Below are positions 1-7,577 of a stretch of DNA of 64,000 nucleotides, in pieces (within the stretch, counting starts at the first letter, position 1; the number at the start of each line of letters is the position of its first letter). Below the pieces are notes generated by a model. That model did no database searches. It saw only the letters and a program-made list of their open reading frames with translations, and had not been told where the DNA came from. Both the position numbers and the translations under genes were made by a program. This DNA is from Lachnospiraceae bacterium (lineage in GTDB: Bacteria > Bacillota > Clostridia > Lachnospirales > Lachnospiraceae): positions 1 through 64,000 of the forward strand of contig JAFRSU010000073.1 in assembly GCA_017427415.1 (NCBI GenBank), read 5' to 3'.

Positions 1-49
1 AAAATTCAGTATAAAAATTCTTGACAAGGACCAATAATTTATGTATTTT

Positions 50-187
50 AAAAAAGAGCCAAACAGTAGCAATAATGCTATTGTTTGACTCAATAATTAT
101 CTTAGGGAATCTAATTTACAGAAAAACTTTCACACACTCTAAAATCGAGGTACTCACTATGTACCGCTTACTTCTTAACAATATTTA
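50..187 (-). ncRNA. Candidate small RNA with its own promoter and terminator
   Basis: A minus-strand promoter (TTGTTT at 216-221, 17-bp spacer, TATAAT at 193-198) would start an RNA near 187. A long hairpin at 56-91 (16-bp stem with G-T pairs) followed by six U ends it near 50. It lies behind the terminator of the large gene to its right, so it would be an independent transcript of about 135 nt. No convincing ORF is present inside. The family is not recognised and it could be a remnant of a mobile element end. Confidence 0.35.
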
Positions 188-228
188 TGTTAATTATACA
201 ATACCTAAAAAAATTAAACAAATACAAT

Positions 229-259
229 TTAAAAATAGGGCAGCCTCTACGGACTGCCC
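229..259 (-). terminator. Rho-independent terminator of the PRTase-TIR gene
   Basis: On the minus strand GGGCAG pairs with CTGCCC across a 10-nt loop (stem ends at 238 and 259) and is followed by a U-rich run at 229-235. It stands about 50 bp behind the stop codon at 306. Confidence 0.75.
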
Positions 260-305
260 CCACTAAACTTTGGAGATCCACTTTGTAAAACCTTTAATGT
301 TCAAG

Positions 306-3300
306 TTAATTGTTACATCTTCCAATCCAAGTCTTTAATTTGGACCTTACTGCTTCATTCCCCTTATTTCCATCAATGTAAGTTATTCCTACTAAATCGG
401 ATGCTAATTTAGGATTATTCTTACAAACGAAACAAACTTTTTCTTTACCTAATGCTCCAACAAATAAACCATATTCAAACAAAACATTATCTCTTACAGA
501 ATCGTATCCCTTAGAAGAAAGTTTTGATCTTTCATTCCAAACCTTATCATCAGCATTAAAAATAAATACCGCTGCATTTACTTTCTTTGAAATATCTATT
601 ATTGCGTCTATTGTATTAGTTCCCGGACAAAAAATATCGGCGCTTTGATCATCCCATAATATCGGCTTATGTCCTAATTCTTCTATTTTACCTGCAATTT
701 CATGCATATATTCTTTTGCTTCTGATGAACTTCCAATAAAAATATTCATTTGTTTCTCATTCCTTTCTTTTTCTTTAGATTTAGTAGTCTCTAATAATAT
801 ACCTTCATTAATACTACCAAAATTATCTTTTGGGGTTGAAGATGTTTTGTCCTTTTCGATGACTTTTGCAAAAACAAATCTTTCTTCATAATTTCTAACC
901 ACAAACGCTTTATCATCTATCTTGATAGTATTTTCTTTACACTTTTTATATCTAAATTTATCTGTTTTTTGAATTTTAACATCTTCAATATATTGAAAAA
1001 ATCTATTTGTTCTTGATTGCGTTTTTTCAACCACAGTCGTTAGTTGCTTTTTGTCAGAAGCGTACGAAAAAATATTGAAAGGTAAGTCCATAACATACGT
1101 GTTAAAATTATTACATAAAAATTCGCCGGCTTCATCTTCTGATCTTTTTATAGAATTTTCATGTGTTATATCTCCAAGATAAGTAAATTTCATTGGAATG
1201 TTTTTTAACATATATGACAAATTTAACGTTAATGCAGCCAACGCATCTGCCCCTGTATTTCCAGATGACACAAACCACAAAGCCTTCCAAGACTCTTCCA
1301 ATATGATATCAGGACAATATTTTTCCTGCAGAATCGCTAATTTTATATCTCTTCGACTTTCTTGTATTTTAGAAATACACAAATTAACTATGTTAATTAC
1401 ATTGTCATCAGTATTAATATCTTTTGCCTGGTAGGAGAAATATAGTGCTTGACCATATGATATGCTTCTTGTAAGTTTCCCTCTTTTACTTAACATACAG
1501 CACACAACTTCAAGAGTTGCTTTAGTAGTTTTATCAAGACGTGAAATTAATGAATATATATTATCGTTAATGGATGTAGGTATATACTCATGAACAACCA
1601 AACTGACACCCTTACCTTGACAACATTTCTCTACTTCTTTTTCTATTGTTTCAATGGCATCAATGTATATTTGATACTTCTTAATGTGAGCTTCTTTTTC
1701 ATCGCAAAAACTTTTACATTCTTCATCTAAGCTATTCCATTGATCAAGTTTTGCATAAGCTTTACTTTTTGTCTTTTTTTTATTGTTTAAAAAATTTATT
1801 TTTGACAACCATAAACATAAGCGAAGAATAAAAATAGTAATATACTTACAATCATAATATAACTCAAGAATATCTTCTTTTAACTTATCATCTTCTGTAT
1901 CATTGGTAGACCCATCAAAAACTGAACTAAACCATTTAATCCAAATGTTTTGATCTGTACGATTTGAAAAGTGTACTTTTTTTACTAAATCTGCCGCTTC
2001 ACCCGTTTCAAATGCCTTTAATTTCATGAGAGCACTATTTAATGCTTCATATGCCGTCTTATTATCAAAAATATCTTCATCTTCAGATAATTGATAATAA
2101 TATCCATCAAATATATTCAGTTCTGCAGCAACAGCCTTAATGCAATCTTCTCTGCTTAAACATGTTGAAATTTTTGTTAATTCTGCATCCCCGAATGTAA
2201 CTCCGGTATCCTCATTATCATTGCACAGTTTTCCAAACAGTATACCCATAGTTTCTACATCTGCTTTTTCCCATGTTAACAAAGCTGATACGTCAGGTTC
2301 TTTAATCTTATACCCCCCTTCAGGAGAATTAGTTATTTTATTTTTTTTATTTAATACATTAGTTAACCATTGACTTTTTTGCTCTGTGGTAATATATGGG
2401 TAGTTCTTTGTTTTAGCATGCTGAGTTACATTTCCAAGTACTCCAACAGGACCTTTTAGATGAGTTTTAATTCTTAAAATCCTAATATTGTCATCATTAG
2501 GATTTAGCGGAAAATTTAATGTGTATTCTGTTAAAAGACCCAGTCTAATTCCAATTTGTGAAAACAAAACTATTAACTTTTCAGCACTTATATGCGTAAT
2601 CCCTTCTATAGATATGGCGTTTTCTTTATTATTTTCTTTTTGGAATTCATATAAAAATGAAGTATATAGTGTTTCCTCTTTTTCTCCAAATACAACATCT
2701 TCTCCATGTCGAAAGGCTCTAAAAATGTATCCATCTTTTTCCTGCGTTATAGGTACTATTATTCCCATATCTACAGATTTATCTATAAACAAAGATACTT
2801 TTGTTAAGCAGTCATAATAATCGTTGGCATACTCAATAATATTTAATAAATCTCCAATAGATATTCCTTTATTTAATCTCTGAAGTAATTCATTATATTT
2901 ATTATCTTTAAATGCCTCTTTTCCTTTTTCTAAAACCAGTTTTCTGCAAGCAATTTCCTTATTATGGTACAGGTTTAAAAATGGCTCCATCAGTCTAGCT
3001 TCTATAGAAACATAATCCACTCCGTCAATATTGCTCTTAAAACTGCTATTGGCTGTTTTAATTCTTTCAAACTGAACAAGTGGTAGACAAATGCTATGCG
3101 ATTTTTTACATAATAGTCTTATCTCAGATTCTGTTTTAGGAGTAAATATAAATCTTATATTTTTTTGTTCTATCATCAAATCACCTAAATTAATCTCTAG
3201 TTCTTTAGGTAAAAATGAATTCCAAAATACCGCTAATTTGTATGAATAAAAATACTGTACCAAACGAAGTTTAGCTGATGTTTCCGAGAACTCTTCACTT

Positions 3301-4184
3301 TTTATCTTCGTTGTTTTGATGATGTTTTCAAAAACTGTATTTATATTTTCAACTTTTATCTTGTCGAAAACAATCATCGGTAAAACTCTCACTGTATATG
3401 TATCTTTATTTTTTGTTTTATGTGTTATATATGTTCTTATTTTGATTAGTGAACAATCCCGTATACAACATTTTTCCGTTTTTTCAAATTTTTCTATTGC
3501 TAATGAAGTAGGAACAAAAGTTAATGACAAAATATCGTTTTCTTGTTGTTCTACAGTTGATACATCATAAACATTCCAATATGGCATATTTATAAGCCTT
3601 GAGAAATTGCTTTTTTTTACATCAAATTCATTAAACAACGGAAAATCTATATCGTATGGTCTAGGTTGAAGCAGAATGGCCTTAACAACTTGATAGCATA
3701 TATTAATGCAATTTTCATTTGTTGCGACGTTACAGTTTGGAAATAAATAACTTCCACCATTAGCATCTGTCAACATATCCGCTTGAAACCATTTTTGATT
3801 TACCGATAATACATACACCTTTATCGATTTAACTTTTGCTGCATTCAACTTTTCAATTGTTTGATTTATTGAAGTTCCAGATACAATGGCATCATCAATT
3901 ATAATTATATCCTTGTCTCGTAACCATTCCGTATTCATATCTAGTACACGTTCACTAGTTACGTAGCCGTCCAGAGAAATTAACCCTAATTCTTCCAAGC
4001 AATAAAAAAAACAGGAGGCTTTTCTAGCCATCAAAAAGTAAACATCCGCTTTAGCGGAAGATACTCTTCTACAAAAGTCTAGCAATTCTTTTCGAGTCGA
4101 ATTATCAAAACACTTCAATAACCTATCGATTCTGATATTATTATAAATATCTTCGTCTCTTTCCATTAGTTGTGTCTCTCCCAC
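306..4184 (-). CDS. Phosphoribosyltransferase-like / TIR-like domain fusion, probable anti-phage effector
   Basis: A 1292-residue protein. Residues about 45-125 resemble a type I phosphoribosyltransferase, with a PRPP-loop-like motif IIIIDDAIVSGTSI at 93-106. Residues 1146-1292 match the TIR-like domain of CAP12/Pycsar effectors: FIGSSSEA near its start, then FNADDKVWNER and RDNVLFEYGLFVGALG, with the presumed catalytic Glu at about 1237. The approximately 1000 residues between are mostly helical and not recognised. TIR-like domains of this kind usually cleave NAD+ during abortive infection; PRTase-like domains are known from bacterial conflict systems. NADase activity and defence are therefore inference. 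The start is GTG at 4184, with AGGAGG eight bases upstream. It is a single-gene unit with its own promoter and terminator. Its DNA is clearly AT-richer than the housekeeping genes, suggesting transfer. Confidence 0.8.
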   Translation of the reverse strand: MGETQLMERDEDIYNNIRIDRLLKCFDNSTRKELLDFCRRVSSAKADVYFLMARKASCFFYCLEELGLISLDGYVTSERVLDMNTEWLRDKDIIIIDDAIVSGTSINQTIEKLNAAKVKSIKVYVLSVNQKWFQADMLTDANGGSYLFPNCNVATNENCINICYQVVKAILLQPRPYDIDFPLFNEFDVKKSNFSRLINMPYWNVYDVSTVEQQENDILSLTFVPTSLAIEKFEKTEKCCIRDCSLIKIRTYITHKTKNKDTYTVRVLPMIVFDKIKVENINTVFENIIKTTKIKSEEFSETSAKLRLVQYFYSYKLAVFWNSFLPKELEINLGDLMIEQKNIRFIFTPKTESEIRLLCKKSHSICLPLVQFERIKTANSSFKSNIDGVDYVSIEARLMEPFLNLYHNKEIACRKLVLEKGKEAFKDNKYNELLQRLNKGISIGDLLNIIEYANDYYDCLTKVSLFIDKSVDMGIIVPITQEKDGYIFRAFRHGEDVVFGEKEETLYTSFLYEFQKENNKENAISIEGITHISAEKLIVLFSQIGIRLGLLTEYTLNFPLNPNDDNIRILRIKTHLKGPVGVLGNVTQHAKTKNYPYITTEQKSQWLTNVLNKKNKITNSPEGGYKIKEPDVSALLTWEKADVETMGILFGKLCNDNEDTGVTFGDAELTKISTCLSREDCIKAVAAELNIFDGYYYQLSEDEDIFDNKTAYEALNSALMKLKAFETGEAADLVKKVHFSNRTDQNIWIKWFSSVFDGSTNDTEDDKLKEDILELYYDCKYITIFILRLCLWLSKINFLNNKKKTKSKAYAKLDQWNSLDEECKSFCDEKEAHIKKYQIYIDAIETIEKEVEKCCQGKGVSLVVHEYIPTSINDNIYSLISRLDKTTKATLEVVCCMLSKRGKLTRSISYGQALYFSYQAKDINTDDNVINIVNLCISKIQESRRDIKLAILQEKYCPDIILEESWKALWFVSSGNTGADALAALTLNLSYMLKNIPMKFTYLGDITHENSIKRSEDEAGEFLCNNFNTYVMDLPFNIFSYASDKKQLTTVVEKTQSRTNRFFQYIEDVKIQKTDKFRYKKCKENTIKIDDKAFVVRNYEERFVFAKVIEKDKTSSTPKDNFGSINEGILLETTKSKEKERNEKQMNIFIGSSSEAKEYMHEIAGKIEELGHKPILWDDQSADIFCPGTNTIDAIIDISKKVNAAVFIFNADDKVWNERSKLSSKGYDSVRDNVLFEYGLFVGALGKEKVCFVCKNNPKLASDLVGITYIDGNKGNEAVRSKLKTWIGRCNN

Positions 4185-4247
4185 ACTATTTTCCTCCTAA
4201 AGAATTAACATTTTACCATAGTAAAAATCATAATTTTCATCCAAATA

Positions 4248-4276
4248 ATTATAAACTATTTTATTTTTTTGTACAA
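4248..4276 (-). promoter_or_regulatory. Promoter of the PRTase-TIR gene
   Basis: TTGTAC (4271-4276), a 17-bp spacer and a perfect TATAAT (4248-4253) on the minus strand, about 65 bp before the GTG start. Confidence 0.6.
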
Positions 4277-4360
4277 TAACTTTTTTCTTAATCCAGAAAA
4301 ATATTGTCAAATCTTTTCTTGTAATATAACTGTTAATCATATCTTTAATCCATAGCAATC

Positions 4361-4385
4361 AAAAAGCGACCATCTCTGATCGCTT
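4361..4385 (-). terminator. Terminator behind the zinc-binding hypothetical gene
   Basis: On the minus strand AAGCGATC pairs with GGTCGCTT (one G-U pair) around a six-base loop, followed by a short U run. It lies just behind the stop at 4417 and insulates the two accessory genes. Confidence 0.7.
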
Positions 4386-4416
4386 AATGCATTGTTTATA
4401 TTATGTATTATTTTTT

Positions 4417-5649
4417 TTATTCTTTTATCAACATCCTCTTTATACACTTTATAAACCATTTGAACAACCCTTGTTTCTCTTTGTTTTTTTCAGTTCCTAA
4501 TTCTGGTATACTCTTTTTCTTCCACGCTATCTTGTCCTTATTTTTGCTAGTCTTATTATTAACAGATTCCTTTTGGGCAATTTCCATGCCTTCCATCTTA
4601 TCCATATCCACCTGTTTAAGTCCCCCCATTTTGTCTTCCGCAGCCAAATGCTTATCGAAGGTATATCCGGATATATAATCTAAGATAAATAACAAACTAT
4701 GCTTCTCTATCTTTTGTTCATGAAAACCGGAAGTTATGTATCTCTCCCTTGAAGCTGTTTTAACATAATTATTATGCCATAATGACAGTTTTTCTTCATC
4801 AAAGCCTTTGATAATCCAAGTGTCTTCACCGCACTTCACGGTCAGTTCTTCTCTAGTTTCGGCTGAAAAAACAAGCTTATTATCAAATACATACTTTACC
4901 AGCTTCTTGTCAGACAATCTGTCCTTAGAAAGAATCGCTGATACAAAAGGCATCTGTTTTAATCTTGGTGTACACGCCTCCCAGAAGCACATCTGTCTAA
5001 GACATACCCCGCACATATTCATATCTACAGGTCTGGTACCCGAAGCACAAAAGTGTTCCGGTGGAAGAGACTTAATGATTGGACATTCTTTATCATGATA
5101 AAACGAATCCAGGTCTGACCAGAAATATCTGTTCTTAGGATTATCAAGTGCGCTTTGCTTCTTACCGATTATCTTTTTCTCAGCATCCGTTAGTATCCTT
5201 TGTTCATATGCTATTTTCCCATGCTTAAGAACCGCAGTACATCCGGTTTTCTTTAGAAGAGACAGATCTACTATCTCCTCCGCTTTCCTGACAGATTCAT
5301 TTTCATTCTTGTTAAGAAGCAAACCAGTCCTAATGCTGTTTTTCATACGACGCCAAAAAAGAGGGAAATCAGGTTCAGAAATATAAACAAACTTATCTAC
5401 CGGATCCCATCTGACATTCATCAATCTTAGTGCATTGTAATCATTAAGATCATGATATACCAGCGATGCCGTAACCAGTCTTCTTTTTAATTCTCCGTCA
5501 TACCAAGGAACATCCCGTATCTTCTTTGGAAATACGATGATTGCTGCATTATACAAATCCTCGCCCCAAAGGACACAATCGTCCGGAGAGAATGAGAACT
5601 CATAAAGAAGTGCATCTTTATATAGAGCTTTTTCACTAATGATGTCCAT
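4417..5649 (-). CDS. Hypothetical protein with an Ada-like zinc-binding module
   Basis: A 410-residue protein I do not recognise as a whole. Residues 185-226 hold a His/Cys arrangement, HDKEC (185-189), C201, CGVC (213-216), C221 and C226, that resembles the small zinc-binding module of Ada-type proteins and phage or plasmid proteins. There is no signal peptide or membrane segment. The last 70 residues are Lys-rich and polar and look disordered. It begins 5' with a plausible ATG just upstream of a weak GGGG-type ribosome site. It stands alone between the type I cassette and the PRTase-TIR gene; being part of the same accessory block is inference. Confidence 0.7.
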   Translation of the reverse strand: MDIISEKALYKDALLYEFSFSPDDCVLWGEDLYNAAIIVFPKKIRDVPWYDGELKRRLVTASLVYHDLNDYNALRLMNVRWDPVDKFVYISEPDFPLFWRRMKNSIRTGLLLNKNENESVRKAEEIVDLSLLKKTGCTAVLKHGKIAYEQRILTDAEKKIIGKKQSALDNPKNRYFWSDLDSFYHDKECPIIKSLPPEHFCASGTRPVDMNMCGVCLRQMCFWEACTPRLKQMPFVSAILSKDRLSDKKLVKYVFDNKLVFSAETREELTVKCGEDTWIIKGFDEEKLSLWHNNYVKTASRERYITSGFHEQKIEKHSLLFILDYISGYTFDKHLAAEDKMGGLKQVDMDKMEGMEIAQKESVNNKTSKNKDKIAWKKKSIPELGTEKNKEKQGLFKWFIKCIKRMLIKE

Positions 5650-5722
5650 ATAAGCATCACCCCCGTTAAATATATAGCAGTCACACTATTTCCATCTGTG
5701 AATCAGAGTAACAAAAAGCCAT

Positions 5723-5754
5723 TGACAAAAACATATGTACGTGTTAGTATAATC
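5723..5754 (+). promoter_or_regulatory. Promoter of the antisense RNA in the type I cassette
   Basis: A perfect TTGACA at 5723-5728 with TAGTAT 17 bp downstream (5746-5751), overlapped by TATAAT at 5749-5754. Transcription would begin near 5761, just before GGTACCGCA. Confidence 0.65.
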
Positions 5755-5760
5755 GTATAA

Positions 5761-5856
5761 AGAAGGTACCGCAGTAAAACAAACTTTACAGACGGTTTGC
5801 CTTAGATAAAGCGTAAGAAAGCAGCCTTAGCCTTGGTCGGACCGGCTGCTTTTCTT
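5761..5856 (+). ncRNA. Candidate antisense RNA antitoxin
   Basis: A predicted RNA of about 95 nt starting at the strong promoter at 5723 and ending at a terminator hairpin, AAGCAGCC (5820-5827) pairing with GGCTGCTT (5845-5852) plus a U run. It is complementary to the 3' part of the toxin mRNA made from the opposite strand. Convergent transcription with overlapping 3' ends is the known layout of TxpA/RatA-type and BsrG/SR4-type type I toxin-antitoxin loci. The RNA is inferred from sequence only. Confidence 0.6.
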
Positions 5857-6075
5857 ATGCTCAAAATATTCTACAAGTTTTATCACAAGCTGGCCAATAG
5901 CCGTAATAGCTAGTGTCACTTGCGCCGTAACTTGTATTATTTGTAACATAATACTCGGATCCTTTCGATATACTATCCCCATACGCATACCTCCTTTCAG
6001 GGGAAGTGTGCATAGTCAACAGTGACATCTAAGGTTAAGCCGTCCATTACCATCTGTTTTGGGTTTTGCGGTACC
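5766..6075. repeat. Imperfect inverted repeats bounding the type I cassette
   Basis: GGTACCGCA at 5766-5774 is the exact reverse complement of TGCGGTACC at 6067-6075. The similarity extends inward, imperfectly, for about 45 bp on each side (for example CCTTAGA near 5800 and its counterpart near 6028). The toxin mRNA could fold its ends together, and both predicted RNAs start with the same bases. Confidence 0.6.
5872..5982 (-). CDS. Small hydrophobic peptide, putative type I toxin
   Basis: A 36-codon ORF too short for routine calling. It starts at ATG 5982, seven bases after GGAGG (5990-5994); the in-frame ATG at 5988 is too close to that site. Residues from about 12 onward (MLQIIQVTAQVTLAITAIG and following) form one hydrophobic segment as in holin-like type I toxins. 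The frame stops at TAG (5872-5874). In the -1 frame the same DNA continues with a Lys/Glu/His-rich tail to a stop at 5828-5830, more like the usual charged tail of such toxins, so the gene may carry a frameshift. Own promoter at 6082-6110. Membrane toxicity is inferred from the layout and size. Confidence 0.5.
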
Positions 6076-6081
6076 ATAGAT

Positions 6082-6110
6082 ATAATATCATATATTCATT
6101 ACATAGTCAA
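6082..6110 (-). promoter_or_regulatory. Promoter of the putative toxin mRNA
   Basis: TTGACT (6105-6110), a 17-bp spacer and TATTAT (6082-6087) on the minus strand, with a start near GGTACCGCA at 6075. The leader before the toxin start would be about 90 nt. Confidence 0.6.
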
Positions 6111-6175
6111 GAATATTTGTTTGTGTTAATTGCCAATTATTCGTATGTATGTTCTTGCTGTGGACTGCTTACTTT

Positions 6176-6691
6176 TTACATGTGTAGCTTTAACATTGAT
6201 TCCTTCCATGTAATTCCTATTTTTTTGTATGCTCGTTTTATAGTTTCCTTTGAAATATAATTTCCGGATTTTGGAATCATTTCAATCCAGCCATACTTTT
6301 TTACCCAATTTTTCATTTTAGGAGATATCACACTTTCAATCATAACCGCCCCTAAACTGTTTGCTTTACGGATATCTTCAAGAATCGCTACTAATCGCGT
6401 AAAATATCCTTTCCTTTGATGAACAAACTGAACTGATGCTATTACAAGCCCATACTCTTCACCTGGATTAATACGCAACATCAGCGAACACGTCTTTCCT
6501 TTATATCCCCCCGAAATAAATAATCTACTCATATGCAAATAACATTCTTTTAATTTGTACCGACAATCTTCTGCGAATAACGCAATAATTGGAAAAAACT
6601 CCTGAGGGAATATTTTACTATTAATACCGTTTCTATCAAAAAAATCAAAGTAAACAGAATAATCCTGTAATTTTTCAATACGCTTATTCAT
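6176..6691 (-). CDS. GNAT-like protein, paralogue 1
   Basis: A 171-residue protein. The central part (VIASVQFVHQRKGYFTRLV, then LGAVMIESVISPKMKNWVKKYGW) has the beta-loop-helix pattern of GNAT acetyltransferases, but the acetyl-CoA loop is HQRKGY rather than the usual Q/RxxGxG/A. The neighbour at 6725-7240 has the same length and matches it along its whole length, so the pair is a tandem duplication. Substrate unknown. Both sit downstream of the ParA gene in the plasmid-like block. Confidence 0.65.
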   Translation of the reverse strand: MNKRIEKLQDYSVYFDFFDRNGINSKIFPQEFFPIIALFAEDCRYKLKECYLHMSRLFISGGYKGKTCSLMLRINPGEEYGLVIASVQFVHQRKGYFTRLVAILEDIRKANSLGAVMIESVISPKMKNWVKKYGWIEMIPKSGNYISKETIKRAYKKIGITWKESMLKLHM

Positions 6692-6724
6692 ACTTATGTC
6701 CCGACTCCTATTGTATAATATTAT

Positions 6725-7240
6725 TCAATGTTTTCTCTTACTCTGGAATTTTTTTCTTGTAATATCCACTGCGTATTGGTATCTTTCCATGCCTTCTGGA
6801 GAAAGAAAACAACTAGGTAGCTCCTTTATTTCCACCCATCCATGCTTATTAACCCAATTTCTCATTTCTGGCGACGTAACACTTTCGATTATAATTTCAC
6901 CTAAGCTATTTATCTGTCTAATTTCTTCCAGGAGTTCGATTAGTTTCGTCAGATTACCTTTCCGCTGGTTAATAAACCTAACCCTTGCAATTACCAGCCC
7001 AACAGGAGATTCAGGATTAATCCGCAACATAAGCTCACAATTCTCTTCCCTGTATCTTCCGTATATAAATAGTCTATGATAATCGGTATAACATTGCGTT
7101 AAATTATAACAGCAATCTCTTGTATAAAGAGCAACAAGCGGGAAAAACTCTTGTGGGAAATTTTCATTACTAATGCCATCTCTTTGAACACGATTCTTGA
7201 AAAAAGTAAAATCTTGTAAGTTATGAATCAATTGATTCAT
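6725..7240 (-). CDS. GNAT-like protein, paralogue 2
   Basis: A 171-residue paralogue of the preceding gene. Shared blocks include the N-terminal FPQEFFP segment, GLVIARVRFINQRKGNLTKL and SPEMRNWVNKHGWVE. The GNAT assignment rests on the fold pattern and the terminal Gly-Trp strand; the canonical acetyl-CoA loop is again altered. Spacing of about 30 bp to paralogue 1 suggests co-transcription. An ancestral plasmid gene is a reasonable guess. Confidence 0.65.
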   Translation of the reverse strand: MNQLIHNLQDFTFFKNRVQRDGISNENFPQEFFPLVALYTRDCCYNLTQCYTDYHRLFIYGRYREENCELMLRINPESPVGLVIARVRFINQRKGNLTKLIELLEEIRQINSLGEIIIESVTSPEMRNWVNKHGWVEIKELPSCFLSPEGMERYQYAVDITRKKFQSKRKH

Positions 7241-7280
7241 AAAGTCCTTCTCCTATCCAATTTTTATAATAAAAAACTTG

Positions 7281-7541
7281 CTATTCTTTCAACTCAAATT
7301 TTCTTTCTAGATATATGGCTCTTAAGTATAATACGAGTAAATAAAAGTTATATTCTGAGTCACTGTTAAATTCTTCTTTTTTCCGTTTTTCTCTTTTAAC
7401 TTCAATATCTTCTGCCGCTATTTTAATTATTTCATTGAATCGCTCACTCGAAATCTGCATAGTATCTTTCGGCGAATATTCCATCATATCATAATCTTCC
7501 TGATAATATTCATAGTCTTCCGGTTGCATTTTTTTGTTCAT
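7281..7541 (-). CDS. Small acidic/charged hypothetical protein
   Basis: An 86-residue, highly charged protein: a Tyr/Asp/Glu-rich N-terminus followed by two helices (SSERFNEIIKIAAEDIEVKRE and a Leu/Tyr-rich C-terminal helix). No family recognised. It begins 36 bp behind the ParA stop with GGAGG upstream (plus-strand cctcc near 7547), so it is probably co-transcribed with parA and could be a partition or copy-control accessory protein; that is inference. Confidence 0.6.
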   Translation of the reverse strand: MNKKMQPEDYEYYQEDYDMMEYSPKDTMQISSERFNEIIKIAAEDIEVKREKRKKEEFNSDSEYNFYLLVLYLRAIYLERKFELKE

Positions 7542-7577
7542 AGGACCTCCTCGTCTTTAAATAATCAAACAAAAAAC

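Noticed and set aside
112..150. IS256-type terminal repeat
   Set aside because: The string TTTACAGAAAAACTTTCACA resembles such ends, but no transposase or second end is in the window.
21..266. Plus-strand ORF of 81 codons at the left edge
   Set aside because: It crosses two minus-strand terminators, has no ribosome site and low-complexity sequence.
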